From contig CACZTJ010000007.1 of assembly GCA_902784065.1 (NCBI GenBank), positions 1 to 64,000 of the forward strand: 64,000 nt of DNA, read 5' to 3'. The notes below the pieces were generated by a model, which worked only from the letters and a program-made list of their open reading frames with translations, ran no database searches and was not told where the DNA came from. Every line of letters starts with the position of its first letter. Position 1 is the stretch's first letter. Of the stretch, positions 1 through 8,528 are shown piece after piece. The stretch is from an uncultured Prevotellaceae bacterium (lineage in GTDB: Bacteria; Bacteroidota; Bacteroidia; Bacteroidales; Bacteroidaceae). The position numbers and the translations under genes were made by a program.

Positions 1-740
1 AGACCGAGCAGCTCAACCTCATCACCAACGTGGATGACACCAGTCTCGATACGGCCTGTAGCAACAGTACCACGACCTGTGATAGAGAACACGTCCTCAA
101 CAGGCATCAGGAAGGGCTTGTCGGTAGCGCGCGGAGGCTCCTGAATCCAAGTGTCGCAGGTGTCCATGAGCTCCATCACCTTCTGCTCCCACTTCTCAAC
201 ACCGTTCAAGGCACCGAGTGCAGAGCCACGAATGATAGGAGTATCTTCCTCGAACTCATACTGCTCCAGAATCTCGCGGACCTCCATCTCAACGAGCTCC
301 AGCATCTCCTCATCGTCAACCATATCACACTTGTTCAGGAAAACAACCAGACGGGGAACGTTTACCTGACGAGCAAGCAGAACGTGCTCACGAGTCTGAG
401 GCATAGGACCGTCAGTAGCAGCTACAACAAGGATAGCACCATCCATCTGTGCAGCACCAGTTACCATGTTCTTCACATAGTCAGCGTGTCCCGGGCAGTC
501 AACGTGAGCATAGTGACGCTTTGCAGTCTCATACTCAACGTGAGCGGTGTTGATAGTGATACCACGCTCCTTCTCCTCAGGAGCGTTGTCAATCTGATCG
601 AATGACTTAACCTCAGAGAGACCCTGCTTTGCCAGAACGGTGGTGATAGCAGCTGTCAGAGTTGTCTTACCGTGGTCAACGTGACCGATAGTACCAATGT
701 TTACGTGCGGTTTGGTGCGCACAAATTGCTCTTTTGCCAT
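1..740 (-). CDS. tuf: Elongation factor Tu, 3' part cut by window edge
   Basis: EF-Tu is the GTPase that delivers aminoacyl-tRNA to the ribosome. The reverse strand begins [19 protein letters not shown] and runs through the G1 loop GHVDHGKTT, the switch region with RGITI, G3 DCPGHADY and G4 NKCD, then into domain 2 ([14 protein letters not shown]). About 246 residues are present; the C-terminal part of domain 2 and domain 3 lie beyond the left edge. The start at 740 matches the family N-terminus exactly. It is the last gene of a tRNA-Tyr, tRNA-Gly, tRNA-Thr, tuf run read leftwards, a classic bacterial arrangement, probably from the TAACTTTG box at 1174-1181. Confidence 0.98.
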   Translation of the reverse strand, partial: MAKEQFVRTKPHVNIGTIGHVDHGKTTLTAAITTVLAKQGLSEVKSFDQIDNAPEEKERGITINTAHVEYETAKRHYAHVDCPGHADYVKNMVTGAAQMDGAILVVAATDGPMPQTREHVLLARQVNVPRLVVFLNKCDMVDDEEMLELVEMEVREILEQYEFEEDTPIIRGSALGALNGVEKWEQKVMELMDTCDTWIQEPPRATDKPFLMPVEDVFSITGRGTVATGRIETGVIHVGDEVELLG

Positions 741-801
741 TTTACTTGTTTATTAAATGTTATATAATTCTGAATTTTCAGTTTCCTCCTTCATACAAGA
801 G

Positions 802-873
<72 letters not shown>

Positions 874-952
874 GAGTTTTGCACTTCAAAGTGCGAAGTC
901 GCTTTTGCTCGGCAAAAAGCGAACTTTCTGCTCTCGCGTGATCGCAACTTTG

Positions 953-1025
953 AGCGGAAAACGGGGCTCAAACCCGCGACCCCCAGCTTGGAAGGCTAGT
1001 GCTCTATCAACTGAGCTATTTCCGC
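953..1025 (-). tRNA. tRNA-Gly (TCC)
   Basis: Reverse-strand cloverleaf with acceptor GCGGAAA pairing with TTTCCGC, anticodon loop CTTCCAA giving anticodon TCC, and T loop GTTTGAGCC. CCA is not encoded. It is the middle tRNA of the tRNA-tuf transcript. Confidence 0.93.
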
Positions 1026-1042
1026 GAAACGTCTCTTGAGAG

Positions 1043-1125
1043 TGGGTGCTGATGGATTCGAACCACCGAAGTCGAAAGACAGCAGATTTACAGTCTGCCC
1101 CATTTGGCCACTCTGGAAAACACCC
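1043..1125 (-). tRNA. tRNA-Tyr (GTA)
   Basis: Reverse-strand, 83 nt, with the long variable arm of a class II tRNA. Acceptor GGGTGTT pairs with AGCACCC; the anticodon loop CTGTAAA gives GTA; the T loop reads GTTCGAATC. It is the first tRNA of the transcript leading to tuf. Confidence 0.93.
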
Positions 1126-1173
1126 ATTTGGCTGCTCTCTGATTCAGATTTACGACCTATCGGAAAACGGCTG

Positions 1174-1181
1174 CAAAGTTA
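1174..1181 (-). promoter_or_regulatory. -7 box upstream of the tRNA-tuf unit
   Basis: The reverse strand reads TAACTTTG, matching the Bacteroidota TAnnTTTG -7 element, about 50 bases upstream of tRNA-Tyr. No clear -33 element was identified. Confidence 0.6.
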
Positions 1182-1221
1182 CGACTTATTTTTGAATTAC
1201 CAAAACTTTTCCTAAGTTTTT

Positions 1222-1500
1222 TTATCTATTTCTCAATTTTTCCTTGAATTTCTGTAGCTGAGCACGCATAGAATCCACGCAAAGGTCAACACTTTCCTCA
1301 AATGTGTCACTTGTCTTCTCTACGAACAGCGTGTTTCCAGGCACTGCCACAGTAATACTGACTTCCTTATTCTGGGCAGTAGCGGGCTTCACTACTTTAC
1401 ATTGCACCTCTACTTTCTGTATATCCTCAAAAGATTTTTCCAACTTGGCGACCTTCTTTTCGATGAACGCCTCTAACTTCTCGGTAGCGTCGAAATGAAT
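1222..1500 (-). CDS. hpf: Ribosome hibernation factor (HPF/RaiA, short form), no canonical start
   Basis: HPF/RaiA proteins bind the 30S decoding centre in stationary phase and promote ribosome dimers or hibernation. The frame reads IHFDATEKLEAFIEKKVAKL, then a VEVQCKVVKP strand and a final helix ending KEKLRNR, matching short HPF proteins over nearly their full length. The usual opening residues (about seven, of the MEIRIQS type, from memory of the family) are missing. No ATG, GTG or TTG stands upstream in frame: the sequence goes straight from the xerC stop TGA through one G into ATT. Translation may start at that ATT (1498-1500) by coupling to xerC, or at the internal TTG (1441-1443), which would remove the first strand and helix. 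A 5' deletion is the alternative. Confidence 0.75.
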   Translation of the reverse strand: MHFDATEKLEAFIEKKVAKLEKSFEDIQKVEVQCKVVKPATAQNKEVSITVAVPGNTLFVEKTSDTFEESVDLCVDSMRAQLQKFKEKLRNR

Positions 1501-1501
1501 C

Positions 1502-2386
1502 TCAGGCTCTTGGATGAGCCTCTTTATAAATTCGCTTTAATTGCTCGAACGTCGTGTGGGCATAGATTTCCGTCGTACTGACGCTCTCATGTCCCAGCAG
1601 ATTCTTGATACTCTCCAGATCTGCACCGTGATTCAACATGGCCGTGGCAAAAGTATGCCTTAGCACGTGAGGGGATTTTTTCTTCAAGGAGGTGACAGCC
1701 GACAGATACCTACGTACCAAGCTATAGACCTGAGGTGCAGACATCCTTTCACCCTTATCACTCAAGAAGAAAGCATCACTGTTCTTCTCCCTTTGTTCGT
1801 CACGAACAATCCGATAAACACTCAGGGCCTCAGCTAGCTCCTTGCCAAAAGGCACGATGCGTTGTTTGTTCCGCTTGCCAGTTACCTTTAACTGCCCTGT
1901 CGCAAAATCCACATCGCCATCATTGAGCCCTATCAACTCGGCGCGTCTTAGTCCTGCCTCATAGAATAATAATAATATGGTACGTGCGCGTACATCTTTA
2001 TAATTATTATCATCCCATTCCAAACCATCAAGCAAGTGGTCCATCTCACCCTCACGGAGGAACTGAGGCAGCGGCTTCGATTTCTTCGGTCCTGTAATAC
2101 AGTGGGCGGGATCTTTTTCAACCAGCTTTCGTTTTAGGGCAAAGCGATAAAAGGAACGCAAAGCACTCAACTTTTTATTAATAGTTGAAGCAGTGTTTCC
2201 TTTATCCATCAGACTCTCCATCCAGTCACGGATCAAGTCGGCATCAGCCATCTCTACCAAGAGTCCGGTATCCCTAAGACTTAGATACGATTCAAATTCC
2301 CGAAGGCTCTCCTCGTATGTCTGCACTGTCTGCGGAGATGCATTCCGCTCATAGCGCAGGTAGTTTAGAAACTGGTTAATCATCAT
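1502..2386 (-). CDS. xerC: Tyrosine recombinase XerC/XerD type
   Basis: Site-specific tyrosine recombinase of 294 aa, the usual length for the Xer proteins that resolve chromosome dimers at dif. An N-terminal SAM-like core-binding domain (MINQFLNYLRYERNASPQT) is followed by the catalytic domain with the conserved Arg in AGLRRAELIGL, HVLRHTFATAML (HxxR), LLGHESVSTTEIYAH (His and the Tyr nucleophile). It sits between rpsU and hpf on the same strand, a common Bacteroidota order that argues for chromosomal Xer and against a phage integrase. Whether it is the XerC or XerD paralogue cannot be decided by eye. Its stop abuts the hpf frame directly. Confidence 0.85.
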   Translation of the reverse strand: MMINQFLNYLRYERNASPQTVQTYEESLREFESYLSLRDTGLLVEMADADLIRDWMESLMDKGNTASTINKKLSALRSFYRFALKRKLVEKDPAHCITGPKKSKPLPQFLREGEMDHLLDGLEWDDNNYKDVRARTILLLFYEAGLRRAELIGLNDGDVDFATGQLKVTGKRNKQRIVPFGKELAEALSVYRIVRDEQREKNSDAFFLSDKGERMSAPQVYSLVRRYLSAVTSLKKKSPHVLRHTFATAMLNHGADLESIKNLLGHESVSTTEIYAHTTFEQLKRIYKEAHPRA

Positions 2387-2418
2387 AAATCGCCACCTAC
2401 TGGTATTCGGCTACGAAT

Positions 2419-2568
2419 TTACGGAAATTTTTCGAAACTAACAGACGGCTTATCGAACTGCTGACGACGACGCAATTCCTTCACAACACCTGTCTTCTCA
2501 AACTTTCTCTTGAACTTCTTGAGAGCCTTCTCAATGTTCTCGCCTTCTTTTACTGGTACAATAATCAT
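2419..2568 (-). CDS. rpsU: Ribosomal protein bS21, C-terminally truncated in this sequence
   Basis: Small-subunit protein bS21. The reverse strand starts MIIVPVKEGENIEKALKKFK and continues through RKFEKTGVVKELRRRQQFDKPSV, which is diagnostic. The frame then reads SFEKFP and stops, giving 49 aa where Bacteroidota bS21 is usually about 63. Dropping one base of the five-T run at 2428-2432 (plus strand) would instead give SFENFRKFVAEYQ and a stop just before xerC, so either a homopolymer error or a real truncation explains the short tail. No Shine-Dalgarno precedes the ATG; the upstream bases are ACAAAGAACAA. Transcription probably starts near 2633 and continues into xerC and hpf. Confidence 0.9.
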   Translation of the reverse strand: MIIVPVKEGENIEKALKKFKRKFEKTGVVKELRRRQQFDKPSVSFEKFP

Positions 2569-2604
2569 TTGTTCTTTGTTTTAAATATTTTATGTTAAAC
2601 TTGA

Positions 2605-2645
2605 CGCTTTCGGGCACAGGGCCACGAAAAGCGGGTGCAAAGTTA
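2605..2645 (-). promoter_or_regulatory. rpsU promoter box and 5' leader hairpin
   Basis: The reverse strand has TAACTTTG at 2638-2645 (a -7 box). The leader right after it can fold: CGCTTTTCG (2625-2633) with CGAAAGCG (2605-2612), one bulge, 12-nt loop. A hairpin at the extreme 5' end of a ribosomal-protein mRNA could be an autoregulatory site; that is inference. Confidence 0.5.
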
Positions 2646-2720
2646 CTACTTTTTTGCAAATCCACCAAGCTTTTACCATAATTTTATTAAAAATAAGTCA
2701 CATTTTGCTGACTTTCAGTC

Positions 2721-4496
2721 TCAAAGAGGCGCACAAGCCTCTTTCAGCCACTCCATTTCTCCTTCATCAAGACGGGGCGAGAGAGCTTCAAACACATGCT
2801 GGTGATAGTCATTCAACCAATCGATTTCCTCTGGCAGCAGCATCTCTTTGAGAATAGGACTTTTATCAATGGGACAAAGGGTAAGTGATTCAAACTGCAA
2901 GAACTTGCCAAACTCCGTTTCCATATAAGGAGTGATCAGCAACGTATTCTCTATCCTCACGCCAAACTTACCTGCAAGATAGAGGCCTGGCTCATCAGTA
3001 ATCGTCATTCCTGCCACTAAAGGAGCAGGCTTCCATTCCATACGAATCTGATGAGGACCTTCATGCACATTCAGATAGGAACCCACCCCATGACCTGTAC
3101 CATGAAGATAGTTCAAACCCTCGCGCCACATATCCTTACGGGCCAAGCAGTCAAGTTGCGTACCTTTACTACCATTGGGGAATTTACAGCGTTCTATCTG
3201 AATATGCCCCTTCAGCACTAAGGTATAAACCTTCCTCTGTTCCTCAGTTACAGGTCCAAGAGCAATCGTGCGCGTAATGTCCGTTGTCCCATCAAGATAC
3301 TGCGCCCCGCTGTCCAACAACAAAAAGCCCTTGGGTTTCAGAGGAATATCCGTTTCTGGCGTAGCTTCATAATGAACGATAGCGCCATGGGCCTCGTAAC
3401 CGGCAATCGTATCGAAAGAGATCCCCCTGAACAATGGTTGTTCTGCTCGGAGCGACATCAGTTTCTCAGCAGCGGAGCATTCTGTGAGCATCTCTCCTTC
3501 TGCAAGTTGCTTATCCAACCAATAGAGGAATTTCACCATTGCGATGCCGTCTTTCAGCATCGCCTGCTTAAAACCCGCGATCTCAGTGTCGTTCTTTACG
3601 GTCTTCATCCGCTTTACTGGCGATTCTTCCTCAATGACCTCACGCGTTACAGCCTTGAAGAGCGTATAATTCACCTCGTTAGGATCAAACAGGATATTAT
3701 ATTCGAAATAGCTCTTCAGACCTTTCTGCACGTTTTCATACGCATCCACACCTACGCCTTCACCTTTCAGGTAGTTAATTATCTCTGGCGTCAGTTTCTC
3801 CTTATTTATATATAAGGTGACAGCTGATGAAGAAATCAACAGATAACTCACAAAGACCGGGTTACAATGTACGTCTGTTCCCCTGAGGTTCAGCGTCCAT
3901 GCGATATCATCAAGAGCTGCCATTAACATACCGTCTGCATGAAGTTTTCGTAACTCTTGACGAATACGGCCTATCTTTACACTGGCTGCCTCACCAGCAT
4001 AAGCCAGCGGATATATCTCCACAGGATTCTTTGGTATAGGGGGGCGATCTCGCCATATCTGCGCCAACGGGTCAAGATTAGTACGAAGCGTGATACCACC
4101 CTGCTTGCGAAGATCTGCAATCAGCTCCCTGACACTGTTAGTGGCGTTTACCATACCGTCTAGGGCGACTTCTGCACCGGCACCACACTCCTTGCCAATC
4201 CACTCAGCAATAGTAGGTGTGTCCTCCATCTTCTCTTTCATCAGTTGGAACTCCGTACCCTTCAGTTGTTCTGCTGCTGCCAAGAAATAGCGGGAGTCTG
4301 TCCAAAGAGCTGCTGATGTCATAGTCACTACAGCCGTGCCAGCAGAGCCGTTAAAGCCAGAGATAAACTCGCGTCCCTTCCAATGATCGGGTACATATTC
4401 ACCCTGATGGGGATCGGTACTTGGAAAAATGAAAGCCGCTAAATGTTCACGACGCATCACTTCCCTTAGTTCTTCAAGTCGCTGATTTATATTCAT
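2721..4496 (-). CDS. Xaa-Pro aminopeptidase (M24B, aminopeptidase P family)
   Basis: Cytosolic metallopeptidase that removes an N-terminal residue preceding proline. The 591-residue chain has two creatinase-like N-terminal domains (opening MNINQRLEELREVMRREHL) and a C-terminal pita-bread fold. The metal ligands are visible: Asp in LLLDSGAQYLDGTTDITRT (two Asp), His in HGTGHGVGSYLNVHEGPH, Glu in TDEPGLYL and Glu in RIENTLLI. The length fits the long three-domain form also found in eukaryotic cytosolic aminopeptidase P. No signal peptide is seen. It is a single-gene unit with a TATCTTTG box upstream at 4527-4534. Confidence 0.93.
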   Translation of the reverse strand: MNINQRLEELREVMRREHLAAFIFPSTDPHQGEYVPDHWKGREFISGFNGSAGTAVVTMTSAALWTDSRYFLAAAEQLKGTEFQLMKEKMEDTPTIAEWIGKECGAGAEVALDGMVNATNSVRELIADLRKQGGITLRTNLDPLAQIWRDRPPIPKNPVEIYPLAYAGEAASVKIGRIRQELRKLHADGMLMAALDDIAWTLNLRGTDVHCNPVFVSYLLISSSAVTLYINKEKLTPEIINYLKGEGVGVDAYENVQKGLKSYFEYNILFDPNEVNYTLFKAVTREVIEEESPVKRMKTVKNDTEIAGFKQAMLKDGIAMVKFLYWLDKQLAEGEMLTECSAAEKLMSLRAEQPLFRGISFDTIAGYEAHGAIVHYEATPETDIPLKPKGFLLLDSGAQYLDGTTDITRTIALGPVTEEQRKVYTLVLKGHIQIERCKFPNGSKGTQLDCLARKDMWREGLNYLHGTGHGVGSYLNVHEGPHQIRMEWKPAPLVAGMTITDEPGLYLAGKFGVRIENTLLITPYMETEFGKFLQFESLTLCPIDKSPILKEMLLPEEIDWLNDYHQHVFEALSPRLDEGEMEWLKEACAPL

Positions 4497-4526
4497 TATT
4501 TATCCAGTTTTGTAATTTCGACTTTA

Positions 4527-4534
4527 CAAAGATA
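4527..4534 (-). promoter_or_regulatory. -7 box of the aminopeptidase gene
   Basis: The reverse strand reads TATCTTTG, 30 bases upstream of the start codon at 4496. It is a perfect TAnnTTTG match. Confidence 0.6.
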
Positions 4535-4609
4535 CAATATTTTTATCAGACTTTCAACGGATTAACTAAGATTAATATTAAAAAGGGATGAAATATGCTG
4601 CTTTTTTCT

Positions 4610-4617
4610 TATCTTTG
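4610..4617 (+). promoter_or_regulatory. -7 box of mdh
   Basis: TATCTTTG followed by GCAG, 37 bases upstream of the mdh ATG. No obvious TTTG -33 element lies at the usual distance. Confidence 0.6.
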
Positions 4618-4654
4618 CAGCACTTTTGATAATTAAAACTTATATAATACAATT

Positions 4655-5644
4655 ATGGCATTAACAAATGAGAAATTGACCATCGTCGGCGCAGCCGGTA
4701 TGATTGGTTCAAACATGGCTCAGACCGCTTTAATGATGGGTCTGACAAGTGAGATTTGTCTGTACGACGTATTTTCTCCAGAGGGTGTTGCTGAGGAGAT
4801 GCGCCAGAGTGGTTTTGACGATGTGAACATCGTTGCTACAACTGATGCTGAAGAGGCTTTCAAGAATGCTAAGTTCATCATCTCTTCAGGTGGTGCCCCC
4901 CGTAAGGCTGGTATGACCCGTGAGGATCTGCTCGCTGGCAACTGTAAGATTGCAGAGGAGCTGGGTCAGAACATCAAGAAGTACTGTCCTGATGTTAAGC
5001 ACGTGGTCATTATCTTCAACCCCGCTGACTTGACTGGTCTGGTAACCCTGCTGTACTCTGGTTTGAAGCCAGGTCAGGTTACAACACTTGCAGGTCTCGA
5101 CACAACCCGTCTGCAGAGCGCACTGGCAAAGAAGTTTGGTGTAATGCAGAATCAGATCACTGGTTGCGCTACCTATGGTGGTCACGGTGAGCAGATGGCT
5201 GTATTTGGAAGCCACGTAATGATTGCAGGTCGCAAGCTGACCGACATCATTGGCACTGCAGAGTTCCCTGCTGAGGAGTGGGAGCAGATGAAGATCGATG
5301 TCACCAAGGGTGGTGCCAAGATTATTGAGCTCCGTGGACGCAGCTCATTCCAGAGCCCCGCTTATCTCTCTGTTGAGATGATTCGTGCCGCTATGGGTGG
5401 TGAGCCTTTCCGCTTCCCCGTTGGAACATATGTTAAGACCGACAAGTACGACCACATCATGATGGCCATGAAGACCACTATGACTGCTGAGGGTGCAAAG
5501 TACGAGGTTCCTCAGGGCACTGCTGAGGAGAATGCTAAGCTGGATCAGAGCTACGAGCACCTCTGCAAGATGCGCGACGAGCTGGTTACGCTGAATATCG
5601 TTCCTCCCATCTCTGAGTGGAGCAAGATTAATCCTAACCTCTAA
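4655..5644 (+). CDS. mdh: Malate dehydrogenase
   Basis: NAD-dependent oxidoreductase interconverting malate and oxaloacetate, important in the reductive branch leading to fumarate and succinate in Bacteroidota. At 329 aa it shows the dinucleotide motif TIVGAAGMIGSNMA, the substrate-binding Arg in GGAPRKAGMTREDLLAGN, NPADLTG, and the catalytic His in GGHGEQMAVFG. The form matches Bacteroidota-type MDH. It has its own promoter and may read through into the gene 11 bases downstream. Confidence 0.95.
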   Translation: MALTNEKLTIVGAAGMIGSNMAQTALMMGLTSEICLYDVFSPEGVAEEMRQSGFDDVNIVATTDAEEAFKNAKFIISSGGAPRKAGMTREDLLAGNCKIAEELGQNIKKYCPDVKHVVIIFNPADLTGLVTLLYSGLKPGQVTTLAGLDTTRLQSALAKKFGVMQNQITGCATYGGHGEQMAVFGSHVMIAGRKLTDIIGTAEFPAEEWEQMKIDVTKGGAKIIELRGRSSFQSPAYLSVEMIRAAMGGEPFRFPVGTYVKTDKYDHIMMAMKTTMTAEGAKYEVPQGTAEENAKLDQSYEHLCKMRDELVTLNIVPPISEWSKINPNL

Positions 5645-5655
5645 TCCACAGAGGT

Positions 5656-6162
5656 ATGGCTTTAATAAAAAGTTATCGCGGTCTCGCTCCCAAATGGGGG
5701 CGAGATTGCTATTTTAGCGAGAATGCGACAATAGTTGGTGATGTTACGATGGGCGACGAGTGCAGCGTATGGTTCAATGCTGTAGTACGTGGCGACGTGG
5801 CTCCTATTACCATCGGCAACTGCACAAACATCCAGGATGGCAGCTGTGTACATGTGACCCACGAGACTGGCCCTACACATATTGGCAACTATGTGACGAT
5901 AGGTCACAACGTCACTGTGCATGCCTGCACCATCCACGACCATACGCTGATAGGCATGGGCTCTACCCTGCTCGACGGCTGTGAAGTGGGAGAAGGCTCT
6001 ATCGTAGCAGCTGGTGCGCTTGTACTTCAGAACACAAAGATTCCAGCAGGAGAAATCTGGGGAGGCGTACCAGCCAAATACATCAAGCCCGTGCGCCCAG
6101 GCCAGACTGATAATGCCGAGCACTACGTAGCATATTCGAAATATTATCTTAACGAAGAGTAG
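5656..6162 (+). CDS. Gamma-carbonic-anhydrase-like hexapeptide-repeat protein
   Basis: A 168-residue left-handed beta-helix protein of the YrdA/CaiE/gamma-carbonic anhydrase group. Hexapeptide repeats run through the middle (ATIVGDVTMGDECSVWFN, NYVTIGHNVTVHACTI, GEGSIVAAGALVL), and the three expected zinc-ligand histidines are present in HVTH and IGHNVTVHAC. Family members are trimers; some are active carbonic anhydrases, many have unknown activity, so catalysis is not established. It is 11 bases after mdh, so the two are probably co-transcribed; carbonic anhydrase would fit a CO2-dependent C4 pathway. Its last 14 bases overlap the convergent gene. Confidence 0.88.
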   Translation: MALIKSYRGLAPKWGRDCYFSENATIVGDVTMGDECSVWFNAVVRGDVAPITIGNCTNIQDGSCVHVTHETGPTHIGNYVTIGHNVTVHACTIHDHTLIGMGSTLLDGCEVGEGSIVAAGALVLQNTKIPAGEIWGGVPAKYIKPVRPGQTDNAEHYVAYSKYYLNEE

Positions 6163-7258
6163 CTACGACGAACTCGCTTTGGGTGCCTATGCGGAACTTG
6201 CCGCCCCAAATGCCGATACCTGAAGAGATGTAGAATTGGGTGTTACCACGCTGATAGCTACCCCAGGAACATTCGTAGATATGATCAGTAATCCATGAGA
6301 TTGGCCATACCTGTCCACGATGGGTATGGCCACTTAGTTGAAAGTCAACACCTGCAGCCTCAGCACGATCCAAGTTGTAAGGCTGATGGTCTAAGACGAT
6401 CGTAAATGGATTGTGGAGTGAGGCGAGTGAAGTGCGGAATGAGGTTACTAAGTCTTTGATAGGTTTACGGCGCATGTTGGTACGATCATCACGACCTATG
6501 ATCATAATGCAGCTATCTATAACGACACCATTGTCTATCAACAGATGGATACCAGCATCCTTATAAAACTGTTTAGCCTCAGGATGACCTGCATAGAACT
6601 CATGATTGCCCAAACAGGCATAGACAGGTGCCTGAAGCCGATGAAACTCCTCTGCCATACGTTCTTCCAACAAGGGGCGCATGCTTCCATCGATGATATC
6701 ACCCGCTATCAGGATGAAATCAGGATTCTCGTCGTTGATCATATCCACCCAGCGAGCCAGTTCCTTACGAGGGTTATGATAGCCCAGATGCAAATCAGAG
6801 GCCATCACCACTTTGTAGTCCTTGGGTAAAGGTTTGGCAGATTTTAACTCAAGTGATACACGTACCTTATAATAATAATGTAGATTTCCATAAAGTAAAA
6901 CACCCAAAATCAACACAAAGATGCCAATAGACGCATACCAGTTATGATAGAGCAACGATTTGGGAACCAGATGGACGAGTCTTCCCAAGTCGAGGACCAG
7001 GAAGATTATGACAATATACATCAGGATAAAGAGAGTTGAAGTACCAACCTCGTAGGCCGTTTGCGCTATGGGTAAGGGCAGCTGATCGAACTTTCGTCCA
7101 AAGTTCAAGAACAGCAGTACGAAGCAGAGGATGCCGACAAGAATGATGAGCGCTTTCCACAAACCTGTCAGCGGCATGAGTGTCCACACATGCCAGGCAA
7201 CATAGATGATAGCCAATAATGGCAATACCCAGAATATCAACATCCACATACGCTTCAT
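6149..7258 (-). CDS. Membrane-anchored metallophosphoesterase
   Basis: A calcineurin-like phosphoesterase of 369 aa. Roughly four hydrophobic segments occupy the first 140 residues (WMLIFWVLPLLAIIYVAW, ALIILVGILCFVLLFLNF and two more), followed by the metal-site motifs SDLHLGYH, AGDIIDGS, GNHEFYAG and SGHTHRGQVWP. This layout is that of the YkuE/YaeI-like proteins, some of which hydrolyse UDP-diacylglucosamine or lipid phosphates; the substrate here is unknown. It is 25 bases downstream of waaA on the same strand, so a lipid A/envelope role is plausible but inferred. Confidence 0.88.
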   Translation of the reverse strand: MKRMWMLIFWVLPLLAIIYVAWHVWTLMPLTGLWKALIILVGILCFVLLFLNFGRKFDQLPLPIAQTAYEVGTSTLFILMYIVIIFLVLDLGRLVHLVPKSLLYHNWYASIGIFVLILGVLLYGNLHYYYKVRVSLELKSAKPLPKDYKVVMASDLHLGYHNPRKELARWVDMINDENPDFILIAGDIIDGSMRPLLEERMAEEFHRLQAPVYACLGNHEFYAGHPEAKQFYKDAGIHLLIDNGVVIDSCIMIIGRDDRTNMRRKPIKDLVTSFRTSLASLHNPFTIVLDHQPYNLDRAEAAGVDFQLSGHTHRGQVWPISWITDHIYECSWGSYQRGNTQFYISSGIGIWGGKFRIGTQSEFVVATLR

Positions 7259-7283
7259 CCTTTAAGTCTAGTCAACAATCGAT

Positions 7284-8528
7284 CTATAGATCCACAGCCG
7301 AGAGCACCTTCTCTGTTGCGCCAGCCAGACTCTGCACAAACTTACCTGCCTGTGCACCTGCTGTATGCAGCTTTCCTGAATCCGTCAGGAAGATATCCAT
7401 CTGATGTTCAAAAGCATCATAGGTCTCGAAGTCGAAACCACCTCCTGCAGCCTTCAGACCTTGAGCCTCTTGGAATCGCTGGTTATTTGGTCCGAAGAAC
7501 ACAGGAACATCCCATACTGCAGCCTCCAACACATTATGGATACCCACGCCAAAGCCACCACCCACATAAGCGACCTCACCATAATGGTAAATGCTCGACA
7601 ACAGGCCGAAGCAGTCGATAATCAGCACGTCTGCAGCCTGCAACTCTGCTGTCAGCGAAGGAAGGTTTGCCTCCGTCACAGAAGTGTAACGCATCACCTT
7701 ACGTCCCTCAAGCAGTTTCTCTATCTGGCGCAGATGATCCTCGCCAATCACATGAGGTGCAATAATCATCTTCCACTCAGGATGCTTGTTGAAATAAGGT
7801 ATGAAGATCTCCTCATCGGGAGGCCATGAAGAACCTGCCACAAATACCTTGGCATCATGTTTGAAAGTCTCAACGATAGGCAGATACTTTGCAGCCTCTT
7901 TAATCTGGAGCACACGATCAAAACGGGTATCACCCACCACCGTAGCATTGTTGATACGAATCTTCCCCAGCAGTTCCTTACTGATCTCGTTCTGCACAAA
8001 AAAATGTGTGAAGCAGTTCAGCACACGACCATACTGACGACCATACCACTTAAAGAACACCTGATCAGGACGGAAGATACTCGATACACTGTATACAGGG
8101 ATATTACGATGCTTTAAGATATGCAGATAGTTATACCAGAACTCATACTTTATGAAGAAGGCCATCACAGGACGAATGGTACGCAGGAAACGACGCGCAT
8201 TTGTAATCGTATCCAACGGCAGGTAACAGATGATGTCTGCCCCCTCGTAGTTCTTACGCACCTCATAACCTGAGGGTGAGAAGAATGTCAGAAGAATCTT
8301 ATACTCAGGATGATCCTGGCGCAGGCGCTCCATCAACGGGCGTCCCTGCTCAAACTCACCAAGCGAGGCCGCATGGAACCAGACATACTTCGCATTGGGA
8401 TCCACCTTCTCCCTCAAGATACGGAAAGCCTCACGCTCACCACGCCACATCTTCCGTACCTTCTCATTGAAGCGACTATAAATAGCCACTCCTAATAGAT
8501 AGAGGTATATAATCAGGTTGTAAATCAT
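7284..8528 (-). CDS. waaA: 3-deoxy-D-manno-octulosonic acid (Kdo) transferase
   Basis: GT30 glycosyltransferase that adds Kdo to the lipid A precursor at the inner face of the cytoplasmic membrane. The 414 aa include an N-terminal membrane segment ([20 protein letters not shown]), the catalytic-region signature WFHAASLGEFEQGRPL, then FFIKYEFWYNYL, VAGSSWPPDEE, and a C-terminal GGGFGVGIHNVLEAAVWDVP donor site. Its ATG overlaps the gltX stop (ATGA at 8526-8530 region), so it is translationally coupled to gltX. It is an essential outer-membrane biogenesis gene in most Gram-negatives. Confidence 0.95.
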   Translation of the reverse strand: MIYNLIIYLYLLGVAIYSRFNEKVRKMWRGEREAFRILREKVDPNAKYVWFHAASLGEFEQGRPLMERLRQDHPEYKILLTFFSPSGYEVRKNYEGADIICYLPLDTITNARRFLRTIRPVMAFFIKYEFWYNYLHILKHRNIPVYSVSSIFRPDQVFFKWYGRQYGRVLNCFTHFFVQNEISKELLGKIRINNATVVGDTRFDRVLQIKEAAKYLPIVETFKHDAKVFVAGSSWPPDEEIFIPYFNKHPEWKMIIAPHVIGEDHLRQIEKLLEGRKVMRYTSVTEANLPSLTAELQAADVLIIDCFGLLSSIYHYGEVAYVGGGFGVGIHNVLEAAVWDVPVFFGPNNQRFQEAQGLKAAGGGFDFETYDAFEHQMDIFLTDSGKLHTAGAQAGKFVQSLAGATEKVLSAVDL

